Positions 17,067-26,479 of a DNA stretch of 64,000 bases are shown one piece after another (position 1 is the stretch's first letter; the number at the start of each line of letters is the position of its first letter). Below the pieces are notes generated by a model. It was not told the origin of the DNA. It ran no database searches and worked only from the letters and a program-made list of their open reading frames with translations. Both the position numbers and the translations under genes were made by a program. Origin of the DNA: Streptomyces sp. F63 (GTDB lineage Bacteria; Actinomycetota; Actinomycetes; Streptomycetales; Streptomycetaceae); the NCBI RefSeq assembly GCF_018070345.1, contig NZ_JAGPXX010000004.1:1-64000 (forward strand). The letters are read 5' to 3'.

Positions 17067-19265
17067 TCAGCGGCTTCCGGAGGCGGGAGCGAGCGCCGGC
17101 CCGGACTCCGGCCCGGACTCCGGCCCGGGCTCCGGCTCCGGCCCGGGCGGAGGCTCCGTGGCCTCCGGGCGGACCCGGGGCAGCCGGCGGCCGAGCCATC
17201 CGGGCAGCCACCAGGTGGCACGCCCCAGCAGGGCCATGGCCGCGGGCACGAGCACCATGCGGACGAGCGTGGCGTCCAGCACGATGGCGGTCGCCAGGCC
17301 CAGGCCCATCATCTTGACGAGGGGTGAGGGGTTGGCGACGAACCCGAGGAACACCACCGTCATGATCAGCGCGGCCGAGGTGATCACGCGGCCGGTGGCC
17401 GCCATGCCGCGCGCCACGGACTCGGTGGCGTCCCCCGTCGCCTCGTACTCCTCGCGGACGCGGGAGAGCAGGAACACCTCGTAGTCCATGGACAGGCCGA
17501 AGAGGACCGCGAAGAAGATCGTCGGTAGGGGCGAGGCGATCGGCAGGGTCCCGTCGAGGCTGAACAGGCCGCCCAGCCAGCCCCACTGGAACACGGCGAC
17601 CACCACGCCGTAGGCCCCGCCGATGGACAGCAGGTTGACCGCGGCGGCCTTCAGCGGCAGCGCCACGGAACGGAAGACGACCATCAGCAGCAGGAACGAC
17701 GCCACCAGGATCGCGGCGATCAGGACCGGCAGGGTGTCGGCGAGCTGCCCGGTGAGGTCGTCCGTCACAGCGGTCCCGCCCGCCACGGCGGCATGGCCGG
17801 GGAGGAGGCCGCGGACACGCGCGAGCGTCTCCGACGTCCCGTCGTCCGCGGGACCGGTGGCCGGGGTCACGGGCAGCACGACGGTGTCCCCGGCCGCGGA
17901 GGTCCGCGGCTCGCCGACCGCGACGATGCCGGGGTCGGCGGCGATGCGCCGGGCCAGCCCGGGGATGTCCCCGGCGTCGGCCCCCGGACCGCGCAGATCG
18001 GCGACGACGAACAGGGGCGCGTTGAAGCCGGGGCCGAACCCCTCGGCCAGCAGATCGTGCGCGCGCCGGTGGGTGGTGCTCGTGGAGTCGTCACCGGCGT
18101 CGGGGAAGCCCGTCTCCATGTGCAGCGCGGGTGCGGCCAGCGCCAGCAGCACCGCGGAGGCGGCGAGGAGGTGACGCCACGGCCGGGCGGACACGCGGTG
18201 GGCGAACCGCCACCACGCCGTGTCCTCGGTCCTCTTCGCGGGGCGCTTCCGGCCCCGGCGCCAGGTCTTGTGGACGCGGTCACCGAGGAGCGCGAGCAGG
18301 GCCGGCAGGAGCGTCAGGGCGGCCGCGACGGCGAAGGCCACCACGAGAGCGGTGCTCAGGCCGATCGACGTCAGGAAGCTCAGACCGGTCAGCGCGAGGG
18401 CGGCCATCGCCGCGACGACGGTGCCGCCCGCGAACAGCACGGCCGAGCCCGCCGAGCCCATGGCGTTCGACAGGGCGGTGGCGTTGTCCTGGCCGGCGGC
18501 ACGGTTCTCGCGGTGGCGGGCCACGACGAACAGGGCGTAGTCGATGCCGGTGCCCAGGCCGATCATGGCGCCGATCGTGGGGGCGGCGGTGGAGACGTCC
18601 ATCGCGTTGGCCAGCAGCAGGATGCTGCCCACGCCGGCGGCGACGGCCACCAGGGCGAGGGCGATCGGCACCAGCGCGGCCACGACCGTGCCGAAGGCCA
18701 CCACCAGAATGACCAGCGCGGCCACCAGGCCCGCCGCTTCCGCCCCCGAGGTCTCCGTCTCGGCGTTGAGGAAGACGGCGTCACCGCCCAGTTCGGCCAC
18801 GACGCCCGCATCGCGTGCGGGCTCGATCGCCTCGGCCAGGGCCTCGATCTGCCCCGGGTCCACGTCCATCACGGGCACGTCGAACGTGATCCGGGCGACG
18901 CCGATGCGCCCGTCGGGCGAGAGAGCGCCGGCGGTGAAGGGACCGGCCGCCGACGCGACGTGCTCCACCTCGGCGAGCCGGGCCACCGCTGCGTCGACGG
19001 CCTCCCGGTGCCGCCGCAGCCGCTCGCCCTCCGGCGCGGCGAAGACCGCCACGGCACTGCCGCGGGACGCGTCGGGGAACCGCTCTTCGAGCAGCTCCAT
19101 CGCCTTCGCGCTCCGGCTGCCGGGAGCGACCAGGTCGTCGGCGAAGGCCCCGCCGACCGTGCCGGCCAGGGGCAGGACGAGGAGGAGGGCGACCGCCCAG
19201 GCGGCGATGGCGGCCCAGGGCCGGCGGGCGCTCGCGCCGCCGATGCGGCGCGTGAATCGGTCCAT
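17067..19265 (-). CDS. MMPL-family RND transporter
   Basis: 732-residue exporter of the actinobacterial MMPL (RND) superfamily, which moves lipids or hydrophobic molecules across the membrane. Two repeats each have one leading helix, a large external loop and five helices. GLGTGIDYALFVVARHRE and FGLSMDYEVFLLSRVREEY are the paired motifs, with the Asp-Tyr pairs used in proton relay. The C-terminus is a Pro/Glu/Gly repeat tail (PGPEPEPGPESGPESG). ATG at 19265 with GGAG upstream. It is divergent from a two-component system that likely controls it. Confidence 0.92.
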   Translation of the reverse strand: MDRFTRRIGGASARRPWAAIAAWAVALLLVLPLAGTVGGAFADDLVAPGSRSAKAMELLEERFPDASRGSAVAVFAAPEGERLRRHREAVDAAVARLAEVEHVASAAGPFTAGALSPDGRIGVARITFDVPVMDVDPGQIEALAEAIEPARDAGVVAELGGDAVFLNAETETSGAEAAGLVAALVILVVAFGTVVAALVPIALALVAVAAGVGSILLLANAMDVSTAAPTIGAMIGLGTGIDYALFVVARHRENRAAGQDNATALSNAMGSAGSAVLFAGGTVVAAMAALALTGLSFLTSIGLSTALVVAFAVAAALTLLPALLALLGDRVHKTWRRGRKRPAKRTEDTAWWRFAHRVSARPWRHLLAASAVLLALAAPALHMETGFPDAGDDSTSTTHRRAHDLLAEGFGPGFNAPLFVVADLRGPGADAGDIPGLARRIAADPGIVAVGEPRTSAAGDTVVLPVTPATGPADDGTSETLARVRGLLPGHAAVAGGTAVTDDLTGQLADTLPVLIAAILVASFLLLMVVFRSVALPLKAAAVNLLSIGGAYGVVVAVFQWGWLGGLFSLDGTLPIASPLPTIFFAVLFGLSMDYEVFLLSRVREEYEATGDATESVARGMAATGRVITSAALIMTVVFLGFVANPSPLVKMMGLGLATAIVLDATLVRMVLVPAAMALLGRATWWLPGWLGRRLPRVRPEATEPPPGPEPEPGPESGPESGPALAPASGSR

Positions 19266-19603
19266 GGCTGTGTGTGCTCCTGTGGGACGGCCGCCGCCCG
19301 GGGGCGTTGCCCGGTACGCCGCGGCGAGACGTACGGGGCCGGCGCGGGGTTGCCGTGAGACGGCGTGAGGTGGACGTGGGGGGTGGTTCCATCGTGGGCG
19401 CCGGCGCCCGGGCTGTCCCCGGCCGCCGGACGGGTCCGCCCCTCCCCCGCACGGCGGGGAGGCCGCGGCGGCGCCTCCCCCGCGCGGCGGAGGAGGTGAT
19501 CCGCCCGCGGGCGGGTGACCACGCCTCCGACCTGCCCCTACGATGGTGGGCCCGGTCGATCCCGGCGGCTCGCCGCGGCACCGGAAGCCTCTCCCCGGGA
19601 GCG
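19266..19603. other. Divergent intergenic region with a promoter for the two-component genes
   Basis: No gene is seen here. A plausible vegetative promoter for the kinase is GTGACC (19515-19520), an 18-base spacer and TACGAT (19539-19544). A near-perfect inverted repeat, GCGGGGAGGC with GCCTCCCCCGC, lies at about 19454-19480 and could be a regulator site or leader hairpin for the MMPL transcript. Confidence 0.4.
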
Positions 19604-20845
19604 ATGATGAACCGCACGGCGCCGCCGCCCCCCGGTACTCCGCTCCCCGGCGGGCCGGACCGGTTCCGCGGGCCCTTCGCCCGCCGGCCGCGCGCGGCCG
19701 ACGCCGTACTCGCGGCAGCCGTCCTCCTGCTGACGGTGTTCGTGGAGGAGGCACCGGGCGGCACGCTCGCCCTCCGCCCGGTCACCGCCGTCCCCCTCCC
19801 CGTGCTGCTGCTGTTCGCCGCGGCCGGTGCGGCGCTCTACCGGCGCCGCCGCGAGCCGGCGGCGGTGCTGGCGGTGGTGCTGGCCGCCTGGGCCCCGACG
19901 CTGGGAAGCCGCTACGCCACGATGGGCGGGATGGTGGTCATCGCGCTGTACAGCGTGGGGAAGTACGCGGGTGCCACCCGGTGGAACCGTCTCGGCGTCG
20001 TCGCGGCCCTCGCCGCGCTGACCGTCGACGGCCTGCTGGGCTCCGTTCCCTGGGCGGACATCGGCTTCGGCGTCCTGGTCCTGGCCGGCGCCTGGTACCT
20101 CGGCCGGCGCCTGCGGCTGCGGGCGGAACGCGCCGTACAGCTCCGGTACGAGCAGGCCGCCGAGGCGCGCCGGATCGTCACCGAGGAGCGCAGCCACATC
20201 GCCCGCGAACTGCACGACGTGGTGGCGCACCGGGTGAGCATGATGACGGTGCAGGCGGGTGCGGCCCGGATGGTGGCCGCCCACGATCCCCAGGAGGCCC
20301 GGGAGGCGATGGCAGCGGTCGAGGAGGCCGGGCGCCAGGCACTGGACGAGCTGCGTCATCTGCTGGGAGTGCTGCGGCCGGACGCGGACGCGGACGCGGA
20401 CCGCGAACGGCTGGGGCCGCAGCCCCGGCTGGACGATCTTCCCCGGCTCGTCGATCAGGTCCGCGAAGCAGGTCTGGACGTCTCGGTCGACATCTCGGTC
20501 GACGGCGGTGCCGGAGCCCCTCTCCCGGCCCGGGTGGAACTGTCGGCGTACCGCATCGTCCAGGAGGCCCTGACGAACGTGCTCAAGCACAGCGGGCCGC
20601 GGACCCGCACCGAGGTGCGTCTGGGCAGGGAGGACGGCGATCTCGTGATCGAGGTGGCGGACGACGGCCGGGGAGCCGCCGGCCCGGCCGCGGCGGCCGG
20701 CACCCGGGACCCGGTGCCGGGGCACGGCATCGTCGGCATGCGGGAGCGGGCCCTCCTCCTCGGCGGCAGTCTCGACGCGGGGCCCCGGCCCGGCGGCGGG
20801 TTCCGGCTGGCCGCCCGGCTGCCCGCGGGAGGGGAGGCCGCGTGA
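19604..20845 (+). CDS. Sensor histidine kinase, NarL/DesK type
   Basis: About 413-residue membrane histidine kinase. Four or five hydrophobic segments span residues about 25-165. The HisKA_3 dimerisation box RSHIARELHDVVAHRVSMMT holds the phosphorylated His. The HATPase domain shows QEALTNVLKHSGP, VADDGRG and GHGIVGMRERA. The signal is not evident; short loops suggest membrane stress sensing. An ATG at 19607 is an alternative. Its stop overlaps the response-regulator start (GTGA). Confidence 0.92.
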   Translation: MMNRTAPPPPGTPLPGGPDRFRGPFARRPRAADAVLAAAVLLLTVFVEEAPGGTLALRPVTAVPLPVLLLFAAAGAALYRRRREPAAVLAVVLAAWAPTLGSRYATMGGMVVIALYSVGKYAGATRWNRLGVVAALAALTVDGLLGSVPWADIGFGVLVLAGAWYLGRRLRLRAERAVQLRYEQAAEARRIVTEERSHIARELHDVVAHRVSMMTVQAGAARMVAAHDPQEAREAMAAVEEAGRQALDELRHLLGVLRPDADADADRERLGPQPRLDDLPRLVDQVREAGLDVSVDISVDGGAGAPLPARVELSAYRIVQEALTNVLKHSGPRTRTEVRLGREDGDLVIEVADDGRGAAGPAAAAGTRDPVPGHGIVGMRERALLLGGSLDAGPRPGGGFRLAARLPAGGEAA

Positions 20846-21516
20846 GCATCCGCGTCGTCGTCGTGGACGACCAGGCGCTGGTCCGCCGGGGCTTCGTCAT
20901 GATCCTGCGGGTCCACGACGACATCGAGGTCGTGGCCGAGGCGGGGACCGGGCAGGAGGCCGTCGAGGCGGCCCGGGCCCACCGTCCGGACGTGGTCCTC
21001 ATGGACATCCGCATGCCCGGCATGGACGGCATCGAGGCCACCTCCCGGATCCTGCGGGAGGCGGACTGGGACGCCCGGGTGCTGATCCTGACCACCTTCG
21101 ACCCGGACGAGTACGTGTACGAGGCGCTGCGCGCCGGTGCCAGCGCCTTCGTGCTCAAGGACATCCCGCCCGAGCAACTGGCCACCGCCGTGCGCACCGT
21201 GGCCGGGGGCGGGGCGCTGCTGGCCCCCTCGATCACCCGGCGCCTCGTCGACCGGTTCGCGGAGCGCCGCGTGAACACGGCGGTGGCGGGCCGCCTGGAA
21301 CGGCTCACCGAGCGCGAGCGCGAGATCGTGGTGGCCGCGGCCCGGGGCGCGAGCAACGCGGAGATCGCCGCCCGGCTCTTCATCGGGCCCGCCACCGTCA
21401 AATCCCATGTGTCCAGCATCCTCGGCAAGCTCGGCCTGCGCGACCGGGTGCAGATCGTCATCTTCGCGTACGAGAGCGGCCTGGTCGAAGCGGGTGGCCT
21501 GGACATCGGCCACTGA
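20842..21516 (+). CDS. LuxR-type response regulator
   Basis: 224-residue response regulator. The receiver domain has VVDDQALVRRGF, the phosphorylated Asp in VVLMDIRMPGMDG, Thr in ILTTFD and Lys in FVLKDIPP. The C-terminal LuxR helix-turn-helix reads LTEREREIVVAAARGASNAEIAARL, then FIGPATVKSHVSSILGKL. GTG start overlapping the kinase stop. It probably regulates the divergent MMPL exporter. Confidence 0.93.
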   Translation: MSIRVVVVDDQALVRRGFVMILRVHDDIEVVAEAGTGQEAVEAARAHRPDVVLMDIRMPGMDGIEATSRILREADWDARVLILTTFDPDEYVYEALRAGASAFVLKDIPPEQLATAVRTVAGGGALLAPSITRRLVDRFAERRVNTAVAGRLERLTEREREIVVAAARGASNAEIAARLFIGPATVKSHVSSILGKLGLRDRVQIVIFAYESGLVEAGGLDIGH

Positions 21517-21565
21517 CCCGGGCCGCCGACCCGGCCATCGACCCGGGCCGCCGGGGGCGCGGCCG

Positions 21566-22171
21566 CTACGCCGCCGGGGCGGGGGCGGCGGCGGAGGCGG
21601 CGGCGACGCGGGGCAGGGCCGTGACGGCCACGGGACGGGCCAGGAGCGAGTAGCGCCCCGTGTGGTCGTCGGCGGTGAGGCGGAACGGCAGGCCGTCGGC
21701 GAGCCGCACGGCCGCGGCCTGCTGCCGCAGGTCGTCGGCGGCCCAGCGGCGTAACGCGGCGGGCGCGTCGGCGTACCGCTCCGGCACGGGGCGGAGGATG
21801 CCTTCCGCCGCCCACGGCTCCGCCGGGTCGGGGTCGAGCCCGTCGGCGATCCGGTGCGCCTGGGCGCGGAGCCAGCGGAGCGCGAGCCGTCGGGTGGGTG
21901 CCGCGTAGCCGCCGAGCCGCACGGCGACGGTGCGGCCCGCCACCGGTCCCTCGGCGGTGACCTCCGACCAGTAGACGCAGGCCGCCGACGCGCCCGGCCG
22001 GGGCCCGCCGTCCACGGCCACCCCGTGCGGCGCGACGGTCAGCGCCCGGCGCGGGGCGGGCGCCGCCGGCCGTGCCCCGGACGCCGGGACGGCGGGCGCG
22101 CGCGCCCCGAAGTGCCGTACGGGGGGCGGGAGTCGGGCAGGGCACGGGGGGAGGCGGAGGTCGTTGGCCAC
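21566..22171 (-). CDS. Conserved hypothetical protein
   Basis: 201-residue protein I do not recognise. The first 50 residues are Pro/Ala-rich. The folded core reads AACVYWSEVTAEGPVAGRTVAVRLGGYAAPTRRLALRWLRAQ, with ADGLDPDPAEPW further on; the tail is Ala/Pro-rich. No signal peptide or membrane segment is visible. Codon bias agrees with real coding. It converges with the response-regulator gene. GTG start at 22171 with a weak ribosome site; a shorter form starting in the core is possible. Confidence 0.55.
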   Translation of the reverse strand: MANDLRLPPCPARLPPPVRHFGARAPAVPASGARPAAPAPRRALTVAPHGVAVDGGPRPGASAACVYWSEVTAEGPVAGRTVAVRLGGYAAPTRRLALRWLRAQAHRIADGLDPDPAEPWAAEGILRPVPERYADAPAALRRWAADDLRQQAAAVRLADGLPFRLTADDHTGRYSLLARPVAVTALPRVAAASAAAPAPAA

Positions 22172-22525
22172 GTCCCCGAACCCTGCCGCGCCGGCGCCGT
22201 GTTGACCAGAGGGGGCGCACCGTCACCCGAGGGCTGTACGGGCACGGCGCCGCCCGGTACGCGCCGTGCGGAGGGCCGGTGTGCGGTGCGGCGGCGCACA
22301 TGCGCACCCGTGCCCCGGCCCGTGCGCCGGTGTGCGAGTGGGCCTCCGGCCCGGGGCCGGTGCCCCGGCGTACCGGCGTGTTCCGCCCGGTGCGGCGCCC
22401 GGTATGGCCCCGGTGCACGGGCCGGACCGGACCGGACCGGACCGTGCCGGTGCGCGGTGCCTCACGGCACGGTGACGGCATCCGGCGGGGACGAAGGGGC
22501 GGAGCCGGGTGACCTCCCGCGCCCG
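22172..22525. other. Intergenic region with short tandem repeat
   Basis: No gene recognised. It contains CCGGA repeated four times (22422-22441) and several GGTGCG/GTGCCGG stretches that can fold. It separates the 3' end of the TIR gene from the hypothetical gene start, so the promoter of the latter should be at its low-coordinate end. Confidence 0.4.
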
Positions 22526-25474
22526 TCAGCGGCAGGGCGCCGCCACGTCCAGGCCCTTCAGGTAGCGGTCCCGTTCCCTGGCGGGCAGGGGCTGGCTCAC
22601 CAGGCCGCACAGCAGGCCGCGCCACGCCTCCACGCCGGCCGTACGGCGGACGATCCTGCGGTCGGGGCCGAGGGTGAGGAGGTCGTCGCCGGGGCCGGGG
22701 ACCACCTGCATGCCCTCGTAGGGCTCCGCGGAGGCGGCCGGGGGGTCCGTGGCCCAGACGTCGAGCTGATCGCCACTGGCCGCGTCGAGGATGCGCACCC
22801 CCCGGGAGGTTTCGGTGCGGAAGCCCTGGAACACCAGACTGCCGTCCCGGCTGAACGCCGCGTCACCGGTCATCTCCGGCAGTCGGCCGGTGGCGCGCAC
22901 ACGCTGTCCGGAGTCGAGGCGCACGACGTACAGATGGCTCTCCCTGTCGGAGAAGGCCGCCTGCTTCCCCTCGTGGTCGACGCCGATGCCCACGGCGTCG
23001 ACCTCGGACGGCAGGGTGGTGTGGGCGGTGTGCTCGAAGGTGTGGTCGCCGTCCCAGCGCCAGGTGTCGACGTCGTTGGTGCCCTGGCCCAGGACGACCA
23101 GGGTCCTGCGGTCCCCGCTCAGGCCGAGGGCGGGGGTGTCGTACACCAGTTGCGGCTTCACCGTGCTGCGGGTGCAGGCCCGGGTGTCGAGCACTTCCAC
23201 GGCGCCGTTCCAGGCGCCGACGACGTGCCGGTCACCCGGGAGGAAGAACACCGCAGGGGGAATCAGGTCCTGGTGGAGCCCCTCGATGTCCACGCGGCAG
23301 TCCGTCCGCTTCCCGGTGCGCAGGTCCCAGATGGCGAAGCGCGTGTGGGTCTCCCCCTTGGTGTCCTCCACGCTCTGCATGCCGACGTACCGCTTGTCGC
23401 CGCTGAGCGTGTAAGCCGTGTCCTCCTCGTTCACGGACGGGTTGACGTACGGAATCCGGCCGAGGCGGCGGCCGGTGCGCGGGTCCCAGAACTCGGTGTG
23501 CCGCTCGGTGCGGCGCACCGCCGTCCGCCCGTCGGGGGTCAGGTCCCCGTAGGTGAACTCCCCGTCGCCGAGGGCGACTCGCTGCCCCCGCCGGGCTCCG
23601 GTGGTGTAGAGGTTCAGCTCGCCGCCGTACGAACCGGCCGCCACCTGGGCGCCGTCGGCCGACGCGGCGAGAGCGCCGGCCGGCCGGGCCAGGCGCCCCA
23701 GTTCCGTACCGGGCCGCAGGCGTGCGTCGTAGAGCCGGACGCTGCCGTCGCGCCCGCCCACCACGACGGTTCCCCCGCCGCCCGCGACCGTCATGTTCTC
23801 GTAGTTGCCCAAGGACCGTTCGGCGATACGGCGGCGCTTCTCCAGGTCCCACACCTCCGCGCGCTCCGGCGTCCGGGTCAGGGCTTTGCGCGCCCCGTCG
23901 AACAGCAGGATCCCGCTGTGTTGCAGGGCTCGCGCGGGGGCGGGGGTCATTCCCGGCAGGGAGCGGGCCGCCTCCCAGCGCGCCGGCTCCGGCAGGAACT
24001 CCCGGACCTCCCGGCGCCCGCTGTCGACCAGGGTCATCCGGGAGCCGTCCGCGGAGAAACCGAGCCCGATCCGGGTGTCGCTGACCCTGAGACGGGCGAT
24101 CTCGCGCCCGCTGGACGCGTTCCACACGACGGCGTACGCATGGCCCTCGGGGGTGTAGTGGGAGGCCGCGACCCACCGTCCGCCGGGCGAGAGGGCGAGG
24201 GCATGGAGACCCTGCACGACGCGGGGAAGGTCCTTCGTGTGCCCCGTGGCCACCGTGCGCAGCAGCTTGCCGGTCCGGGTGTCCCACAGCTGGATCCGGT
24301 TGAGGTAGGCCTCCGTGGCGAGGATGCCGCCGTCGCGGCTCAGCGCCCTGGGTCTGCTGTCGTCGCGCAGCAGGCCCGACTGCCGGGCGGAGCGCACGTC
24401 GTAGAGCCGTATGCCCTGGACCCGGTCGTACTCGGAGCGGTACGCGGCGGTCGTGCCGTCCGCGCTGAGGACGACGTCCGTCTGGGCCGGGCGGCCCGCG
24501 CCCTGTTGTCCCAGCACGGAGTCGGAGTCCGCGCGCAGCCGCCGTCTGGCGTACGGCGCGGCGGCCACGGCCTGGGCCAGGGCGCGCCGGGACTCGGGGG
24601 TGGACCGGGTCTCCTCGGCGTAGAGGGCGTACTGCGCGGCCTGGTTGGGGCTGGTGGCGAGGAGTTGCCCGGAGCGGGCGGCGAGCGCCTGCGAGGCGGA
24701 GACGCGGGCCTGGGCCACGGCCTCGTCGCGCTGTCTGGCGGCGTCGAAGAAGCCGTAGACCGCGAGGACGAGCAGCGTCACGAGCAGGGCGACGCCCGAC
24801 CAGCTGAGCCGTTTGACGAACCGGAGCTGCCGGAAGTCGTCGTGCTCCAGCTCTTCCTTGGGGCGGCCGTGCAGCGGCGAGGCGAGGGTGGCGACCGCGG
24901 CGCGGAAGGGCGGGTAGCGCAAGGAGTGATGGGCGCGTTCCCCGATCTCGCGGAGGTCCACCCAGAGCGGCGCGGACGTGAAGTGGCCCGCCAGGTTGCG
25001 CGGCAGGCATGTGGTCCTCCGCCAGTCGAAGTCGCCGGCCCTCTCGTCCCACTCGATCTCACCGCTCGCGACGGCGATGAGCAGGTGTTCCGTGTCGCGC
25101 TCGCGCAGCCAGTAGTCGATTTCCCTGGCCACCCAGGGCGAGGCGGCGGCCTCCGGGGAGGCGAGCAGGATGAGGTAGCGGGAGCGCGCCAGTTCGCGCT
25201 GGATGGACTGCCACAGGTCGTGGTTCGCCGGCAGGCTGGTGACATCGCGGAACACGCTCATCCGCATGGGCCGGAAGCGGGAGACGGCCAGCCGTTCCAG
25301 GCCCCGCTGGAGCTTCCTCGCGAGCGGCGCGTGTTTGCTCTGGCTGTACGAGATGAAGGCGTCGCGCTGCTTCGCACCGCCGGCCGCCGGGGCCCGTGCC
25401 GCGGCGTTCTCCGCTCCTTCGGCCTCTTCCGTTCCCTCCACGGCGTCAGCCATGGCGTCGTCCCCCGTGTCCAT
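22526..25474 (-). CDS. TIR domain - transmembrane - WD40-like beta-propeller protein
   Basis: 982-residue protein. After an acidic linker, a TIR-type domain (about 38-175) opens with RDAFISYSQSKHAPLARKL and continues with FRDVTSLPANHDLWQSI and RYLILLASPEAAASPWVARE. The Glu at about 118 in SPWVAREIDYWL aligns with the catalytic Glu of TIR NADases. One transmembrane helix (about 224-244, SWSGVALLVTLLVLAVYGFF) follows, then a short coiled stretch (RQRDEAVAQARVSASQALAARS) and about 600 residues of propeller repeats such as IQLWDTRTGKLLRTVATG, RFAIWDLRTGKRTD and EFWDPRTGRRLGRI. No NB-ARC or NACHT ATPase is present. The TIR should be cytosolic and the propeller outside. ATG at 25474 (GGGGG upstream) or 25453 (GGGGGA). 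Role unknown: sensing or immunity is inference. Confidence 0.85.
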   Translation of the reverse strand: MDTGDDAMADAVEGTEEAEGAENAAARAPAAGGAKQRDAFISYSQSKHAPLARKLQRGLERLAVSRFRPMRMSVFRDVTSLPANHDLWQSIQRELARSRYLILLASPEAAASPWVAREIDYWLRERDTEHLLIAVASGEIEWDERAGDFDWRRTTCLPRNLAGHFTSAPLWVDLREIGERAHHSLRYPPFRAAVATLASPLHGRPKEELEHDDFRQLRFVKRLSWSGVALLVTLLVLAVYGFFDAARQRDEAVAQARVSASQALAARSGQLLATSPNQAAQYALYAEETRSTPESRRALAQAVAAAPYARRRLRADSDSVLGQQGAGRPAQTDVVLSADGTTAAYRSEYDRVQGIRLYDVRSARQSGLLRDDSRPRALSRDGGILATEAYLNRIQLWDTRTGKLLRTVATGHTKDLPRVVQGLHALALSPGGRWVAASHYTPEGHAYAVVWNASSGREIARLRVSDTRIGLGFSADGSRMTLVDSGRREVREFLPEPARWEAARSLPGMTPAPARALQHSGILLFDGARKALTRTPERAEVWDLEKRRRIAERSLGNYENMTVAGGGGTVVVGGRDGSVRLYDARLRPGTELGRLARPAGALAASADGAQVAAGSYGGELNLYTTGARRGQRVALGDGEFTYGDLTPDGRTAVRRTERHTEFWDPRTGRRLGRIPYVNPSVNEEDTAYTLSGDKRYVGMQSVEDTKGETHTRFAIWDLRTGKRTDCRVDIEGLHQDLIPPAVFFLPGDRHVVGAWNGAVEVLDTRACTRSTVKPQLVYDTPALGLSGDRRTLVVLGQGTNDVDTWRWDGDHTFEHTAHTTLPSEVDAVGIGVDHEGKQAAFSDRESHLYVVRLDSGQRVRATGRLPEMTGDAAFSRDGSLVFQGFRTETSRGVRILDAASGDQLDVWATDPPAASAEPYEGMQVVPGPGDDLLTLGPDRRIVRRTAGVEAWRGLLCGLVSQPLPARERDRYLKGLDVAAPCR

Positions 25475-25711
25475 GCCGCCCCCGAACGCGCCGAACCAAC
25501 TTCCATGTGTACCACGCTGGTCGAGTCCGTACGAGCCCACCGTCCCGCAGGCCGCGGACGGGTGCCGCACGGTCTCCGCGGAAACGGTTCGCCTCCCCCG
25601 GAGTCCCCGGAGACGGGTCGCGTCGGCACCCCCGGGAAGCCTTCACCGGCTCCGCGGGCGGCTGGAGGGCGGTCGCCGGTGTGCGCGGGCACGGGCCGAA
25701 CGGCGATCCGC

Positions 25712-25717
25712 TAGATT
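25712..25717 (+). promoter_or_regulatory. Possible -10 element upstream of the TIR neighbour
   Basis: TAGATT fits the streptomycete TANNNT -10 and would give a leader of about 26 bases before the ATG at 25750. No convincing -35 box is present. The 275-bp divergent region contains no operator palindrome that I can see. Confidence 0.35.
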
Positions 25718-25749
25718 GGTGGCGGGCGATACAGGGGGAGGACCCGGGG

Positions 25750-26454
25750 ATGGGAGCCATGAACCGGCGGCATCCGGTGTCCCGGCTGGTGCGTACCCCC
25801 ACCGCGCGGATCTGCATCTCCGTGCTCATAGGCGCCATGGCCGGACTGGTGGTCTTCGGGGTCACCCAACTGTCCGGGCGGAACCTGTTCGTGGTCACCG
25901 GCGCCTTCGCCGGCGCGGTCAGTGTGCTGGCCTTCCAGGTCTATGGGCGTGCCGCCAGGCTGACCGAGGTGCGTGTCGCCGTGCCGCAGCTCAGTGAGCT
26001 GACCTTCGTGGTGAACAACGAGGCCAAGCAGGTGGCCTGGCGGCTGTTCGTCGAGACCGTCACCCGGGTGTCGACCCAGCCGCTGGCCACCGACCAGGGA
26101 CTGCTGCGGGAAGCCCTCACCTCGCTGTACGGCCTGTTCGCCACCGCCCGGGAGGCGTTGAAGTCCGCGCGCCCCTCGGTGCAGGTCACGGACGAGCAGA
26201 CGGTGGAATATCTCGCCATCACCATGCTGAACCGTGAGCTGAGGCCGTTCCTGTCCACCTGGCATCCCCGGCTCACGGCATTCGAGCAGGACCATCCCGA
26301 CCGGCCCGAATCGGAGTGGCCGGAGGACGCGGAGTGCCGGGCGGAACTCCGCACCGTACAAGCCAATCTGCGGGAATACGCGCTGGGTTTCGCCCGGCTG
26401 GCAGGCGTCAGGAACGCCGCGGTGCTGGTGGACGGCGCCACGCCGGGAGAGTGA
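25750..26454 (+). CDS. Unrecognised membrane protein divergent from the TIR gene
   Basis: 234-residue protein with two adjacent transmembrane helices near the N-terminus (ICISVLIGAMAGLVVFGV and LFVVTGAFAGAVSVLAFQV) and a cytosolic domain. That domain begins VAVPQLSELTFVVNNEAKQVAWRLFVETVTRV and is predicted to be all-alpha, with LLREALTSLYGLFATAREAL and VEYLAITMLNRELRPFLSTWHPRL. I know no named domain for it. ATG with GGGGAGG eight bases upstream; a second ATG lies nine bases in. Its divergent position suggests a shared control region with the TIR protein, and both are membrane proteins. Partnership is inference. Confidence 0.75.
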   Translation: MGAMNRRHPVSRLVRTPTARICISVLIGAMAGLVVFGVTQLSGRNLFVVTGAFAGAVSVLAFQVYGRAARLTEVRVAVPQLSELTFVVNNEAKQVAWRLFVETVTRVSTQPLATDQGLLREALTSLYGLFATAREALKSARPSVQVTDEQTVEYLAITMLNRELRPFLSTWHPRLTAFEQDHPDRPESEWPEDAECRAELRTVQANLREYALGFARLAGVRNAAVLVDGATPGE

Positions 26455-26479
26455 CCCGGGGGCTCCCTCCTTCTCGCGG

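Noticed and set aside
22526..25474. STAND-type (NB-ARC/NACHT) immune receptor
   Set aside because: There is no Walker A/B ATPase between the TIR and propeller regions; a transmembrane helix is there instead.
21854..25714. Very long plus-strand open frame (over 1280 codons) opposite the TIR gene
   Set aside because: High-GC shadow of the minus-strand gene: no ribosome site and Gly/Arg/Ala-rich translation with no domain, while the opposite strand shows clear TIR and propeller motifs.
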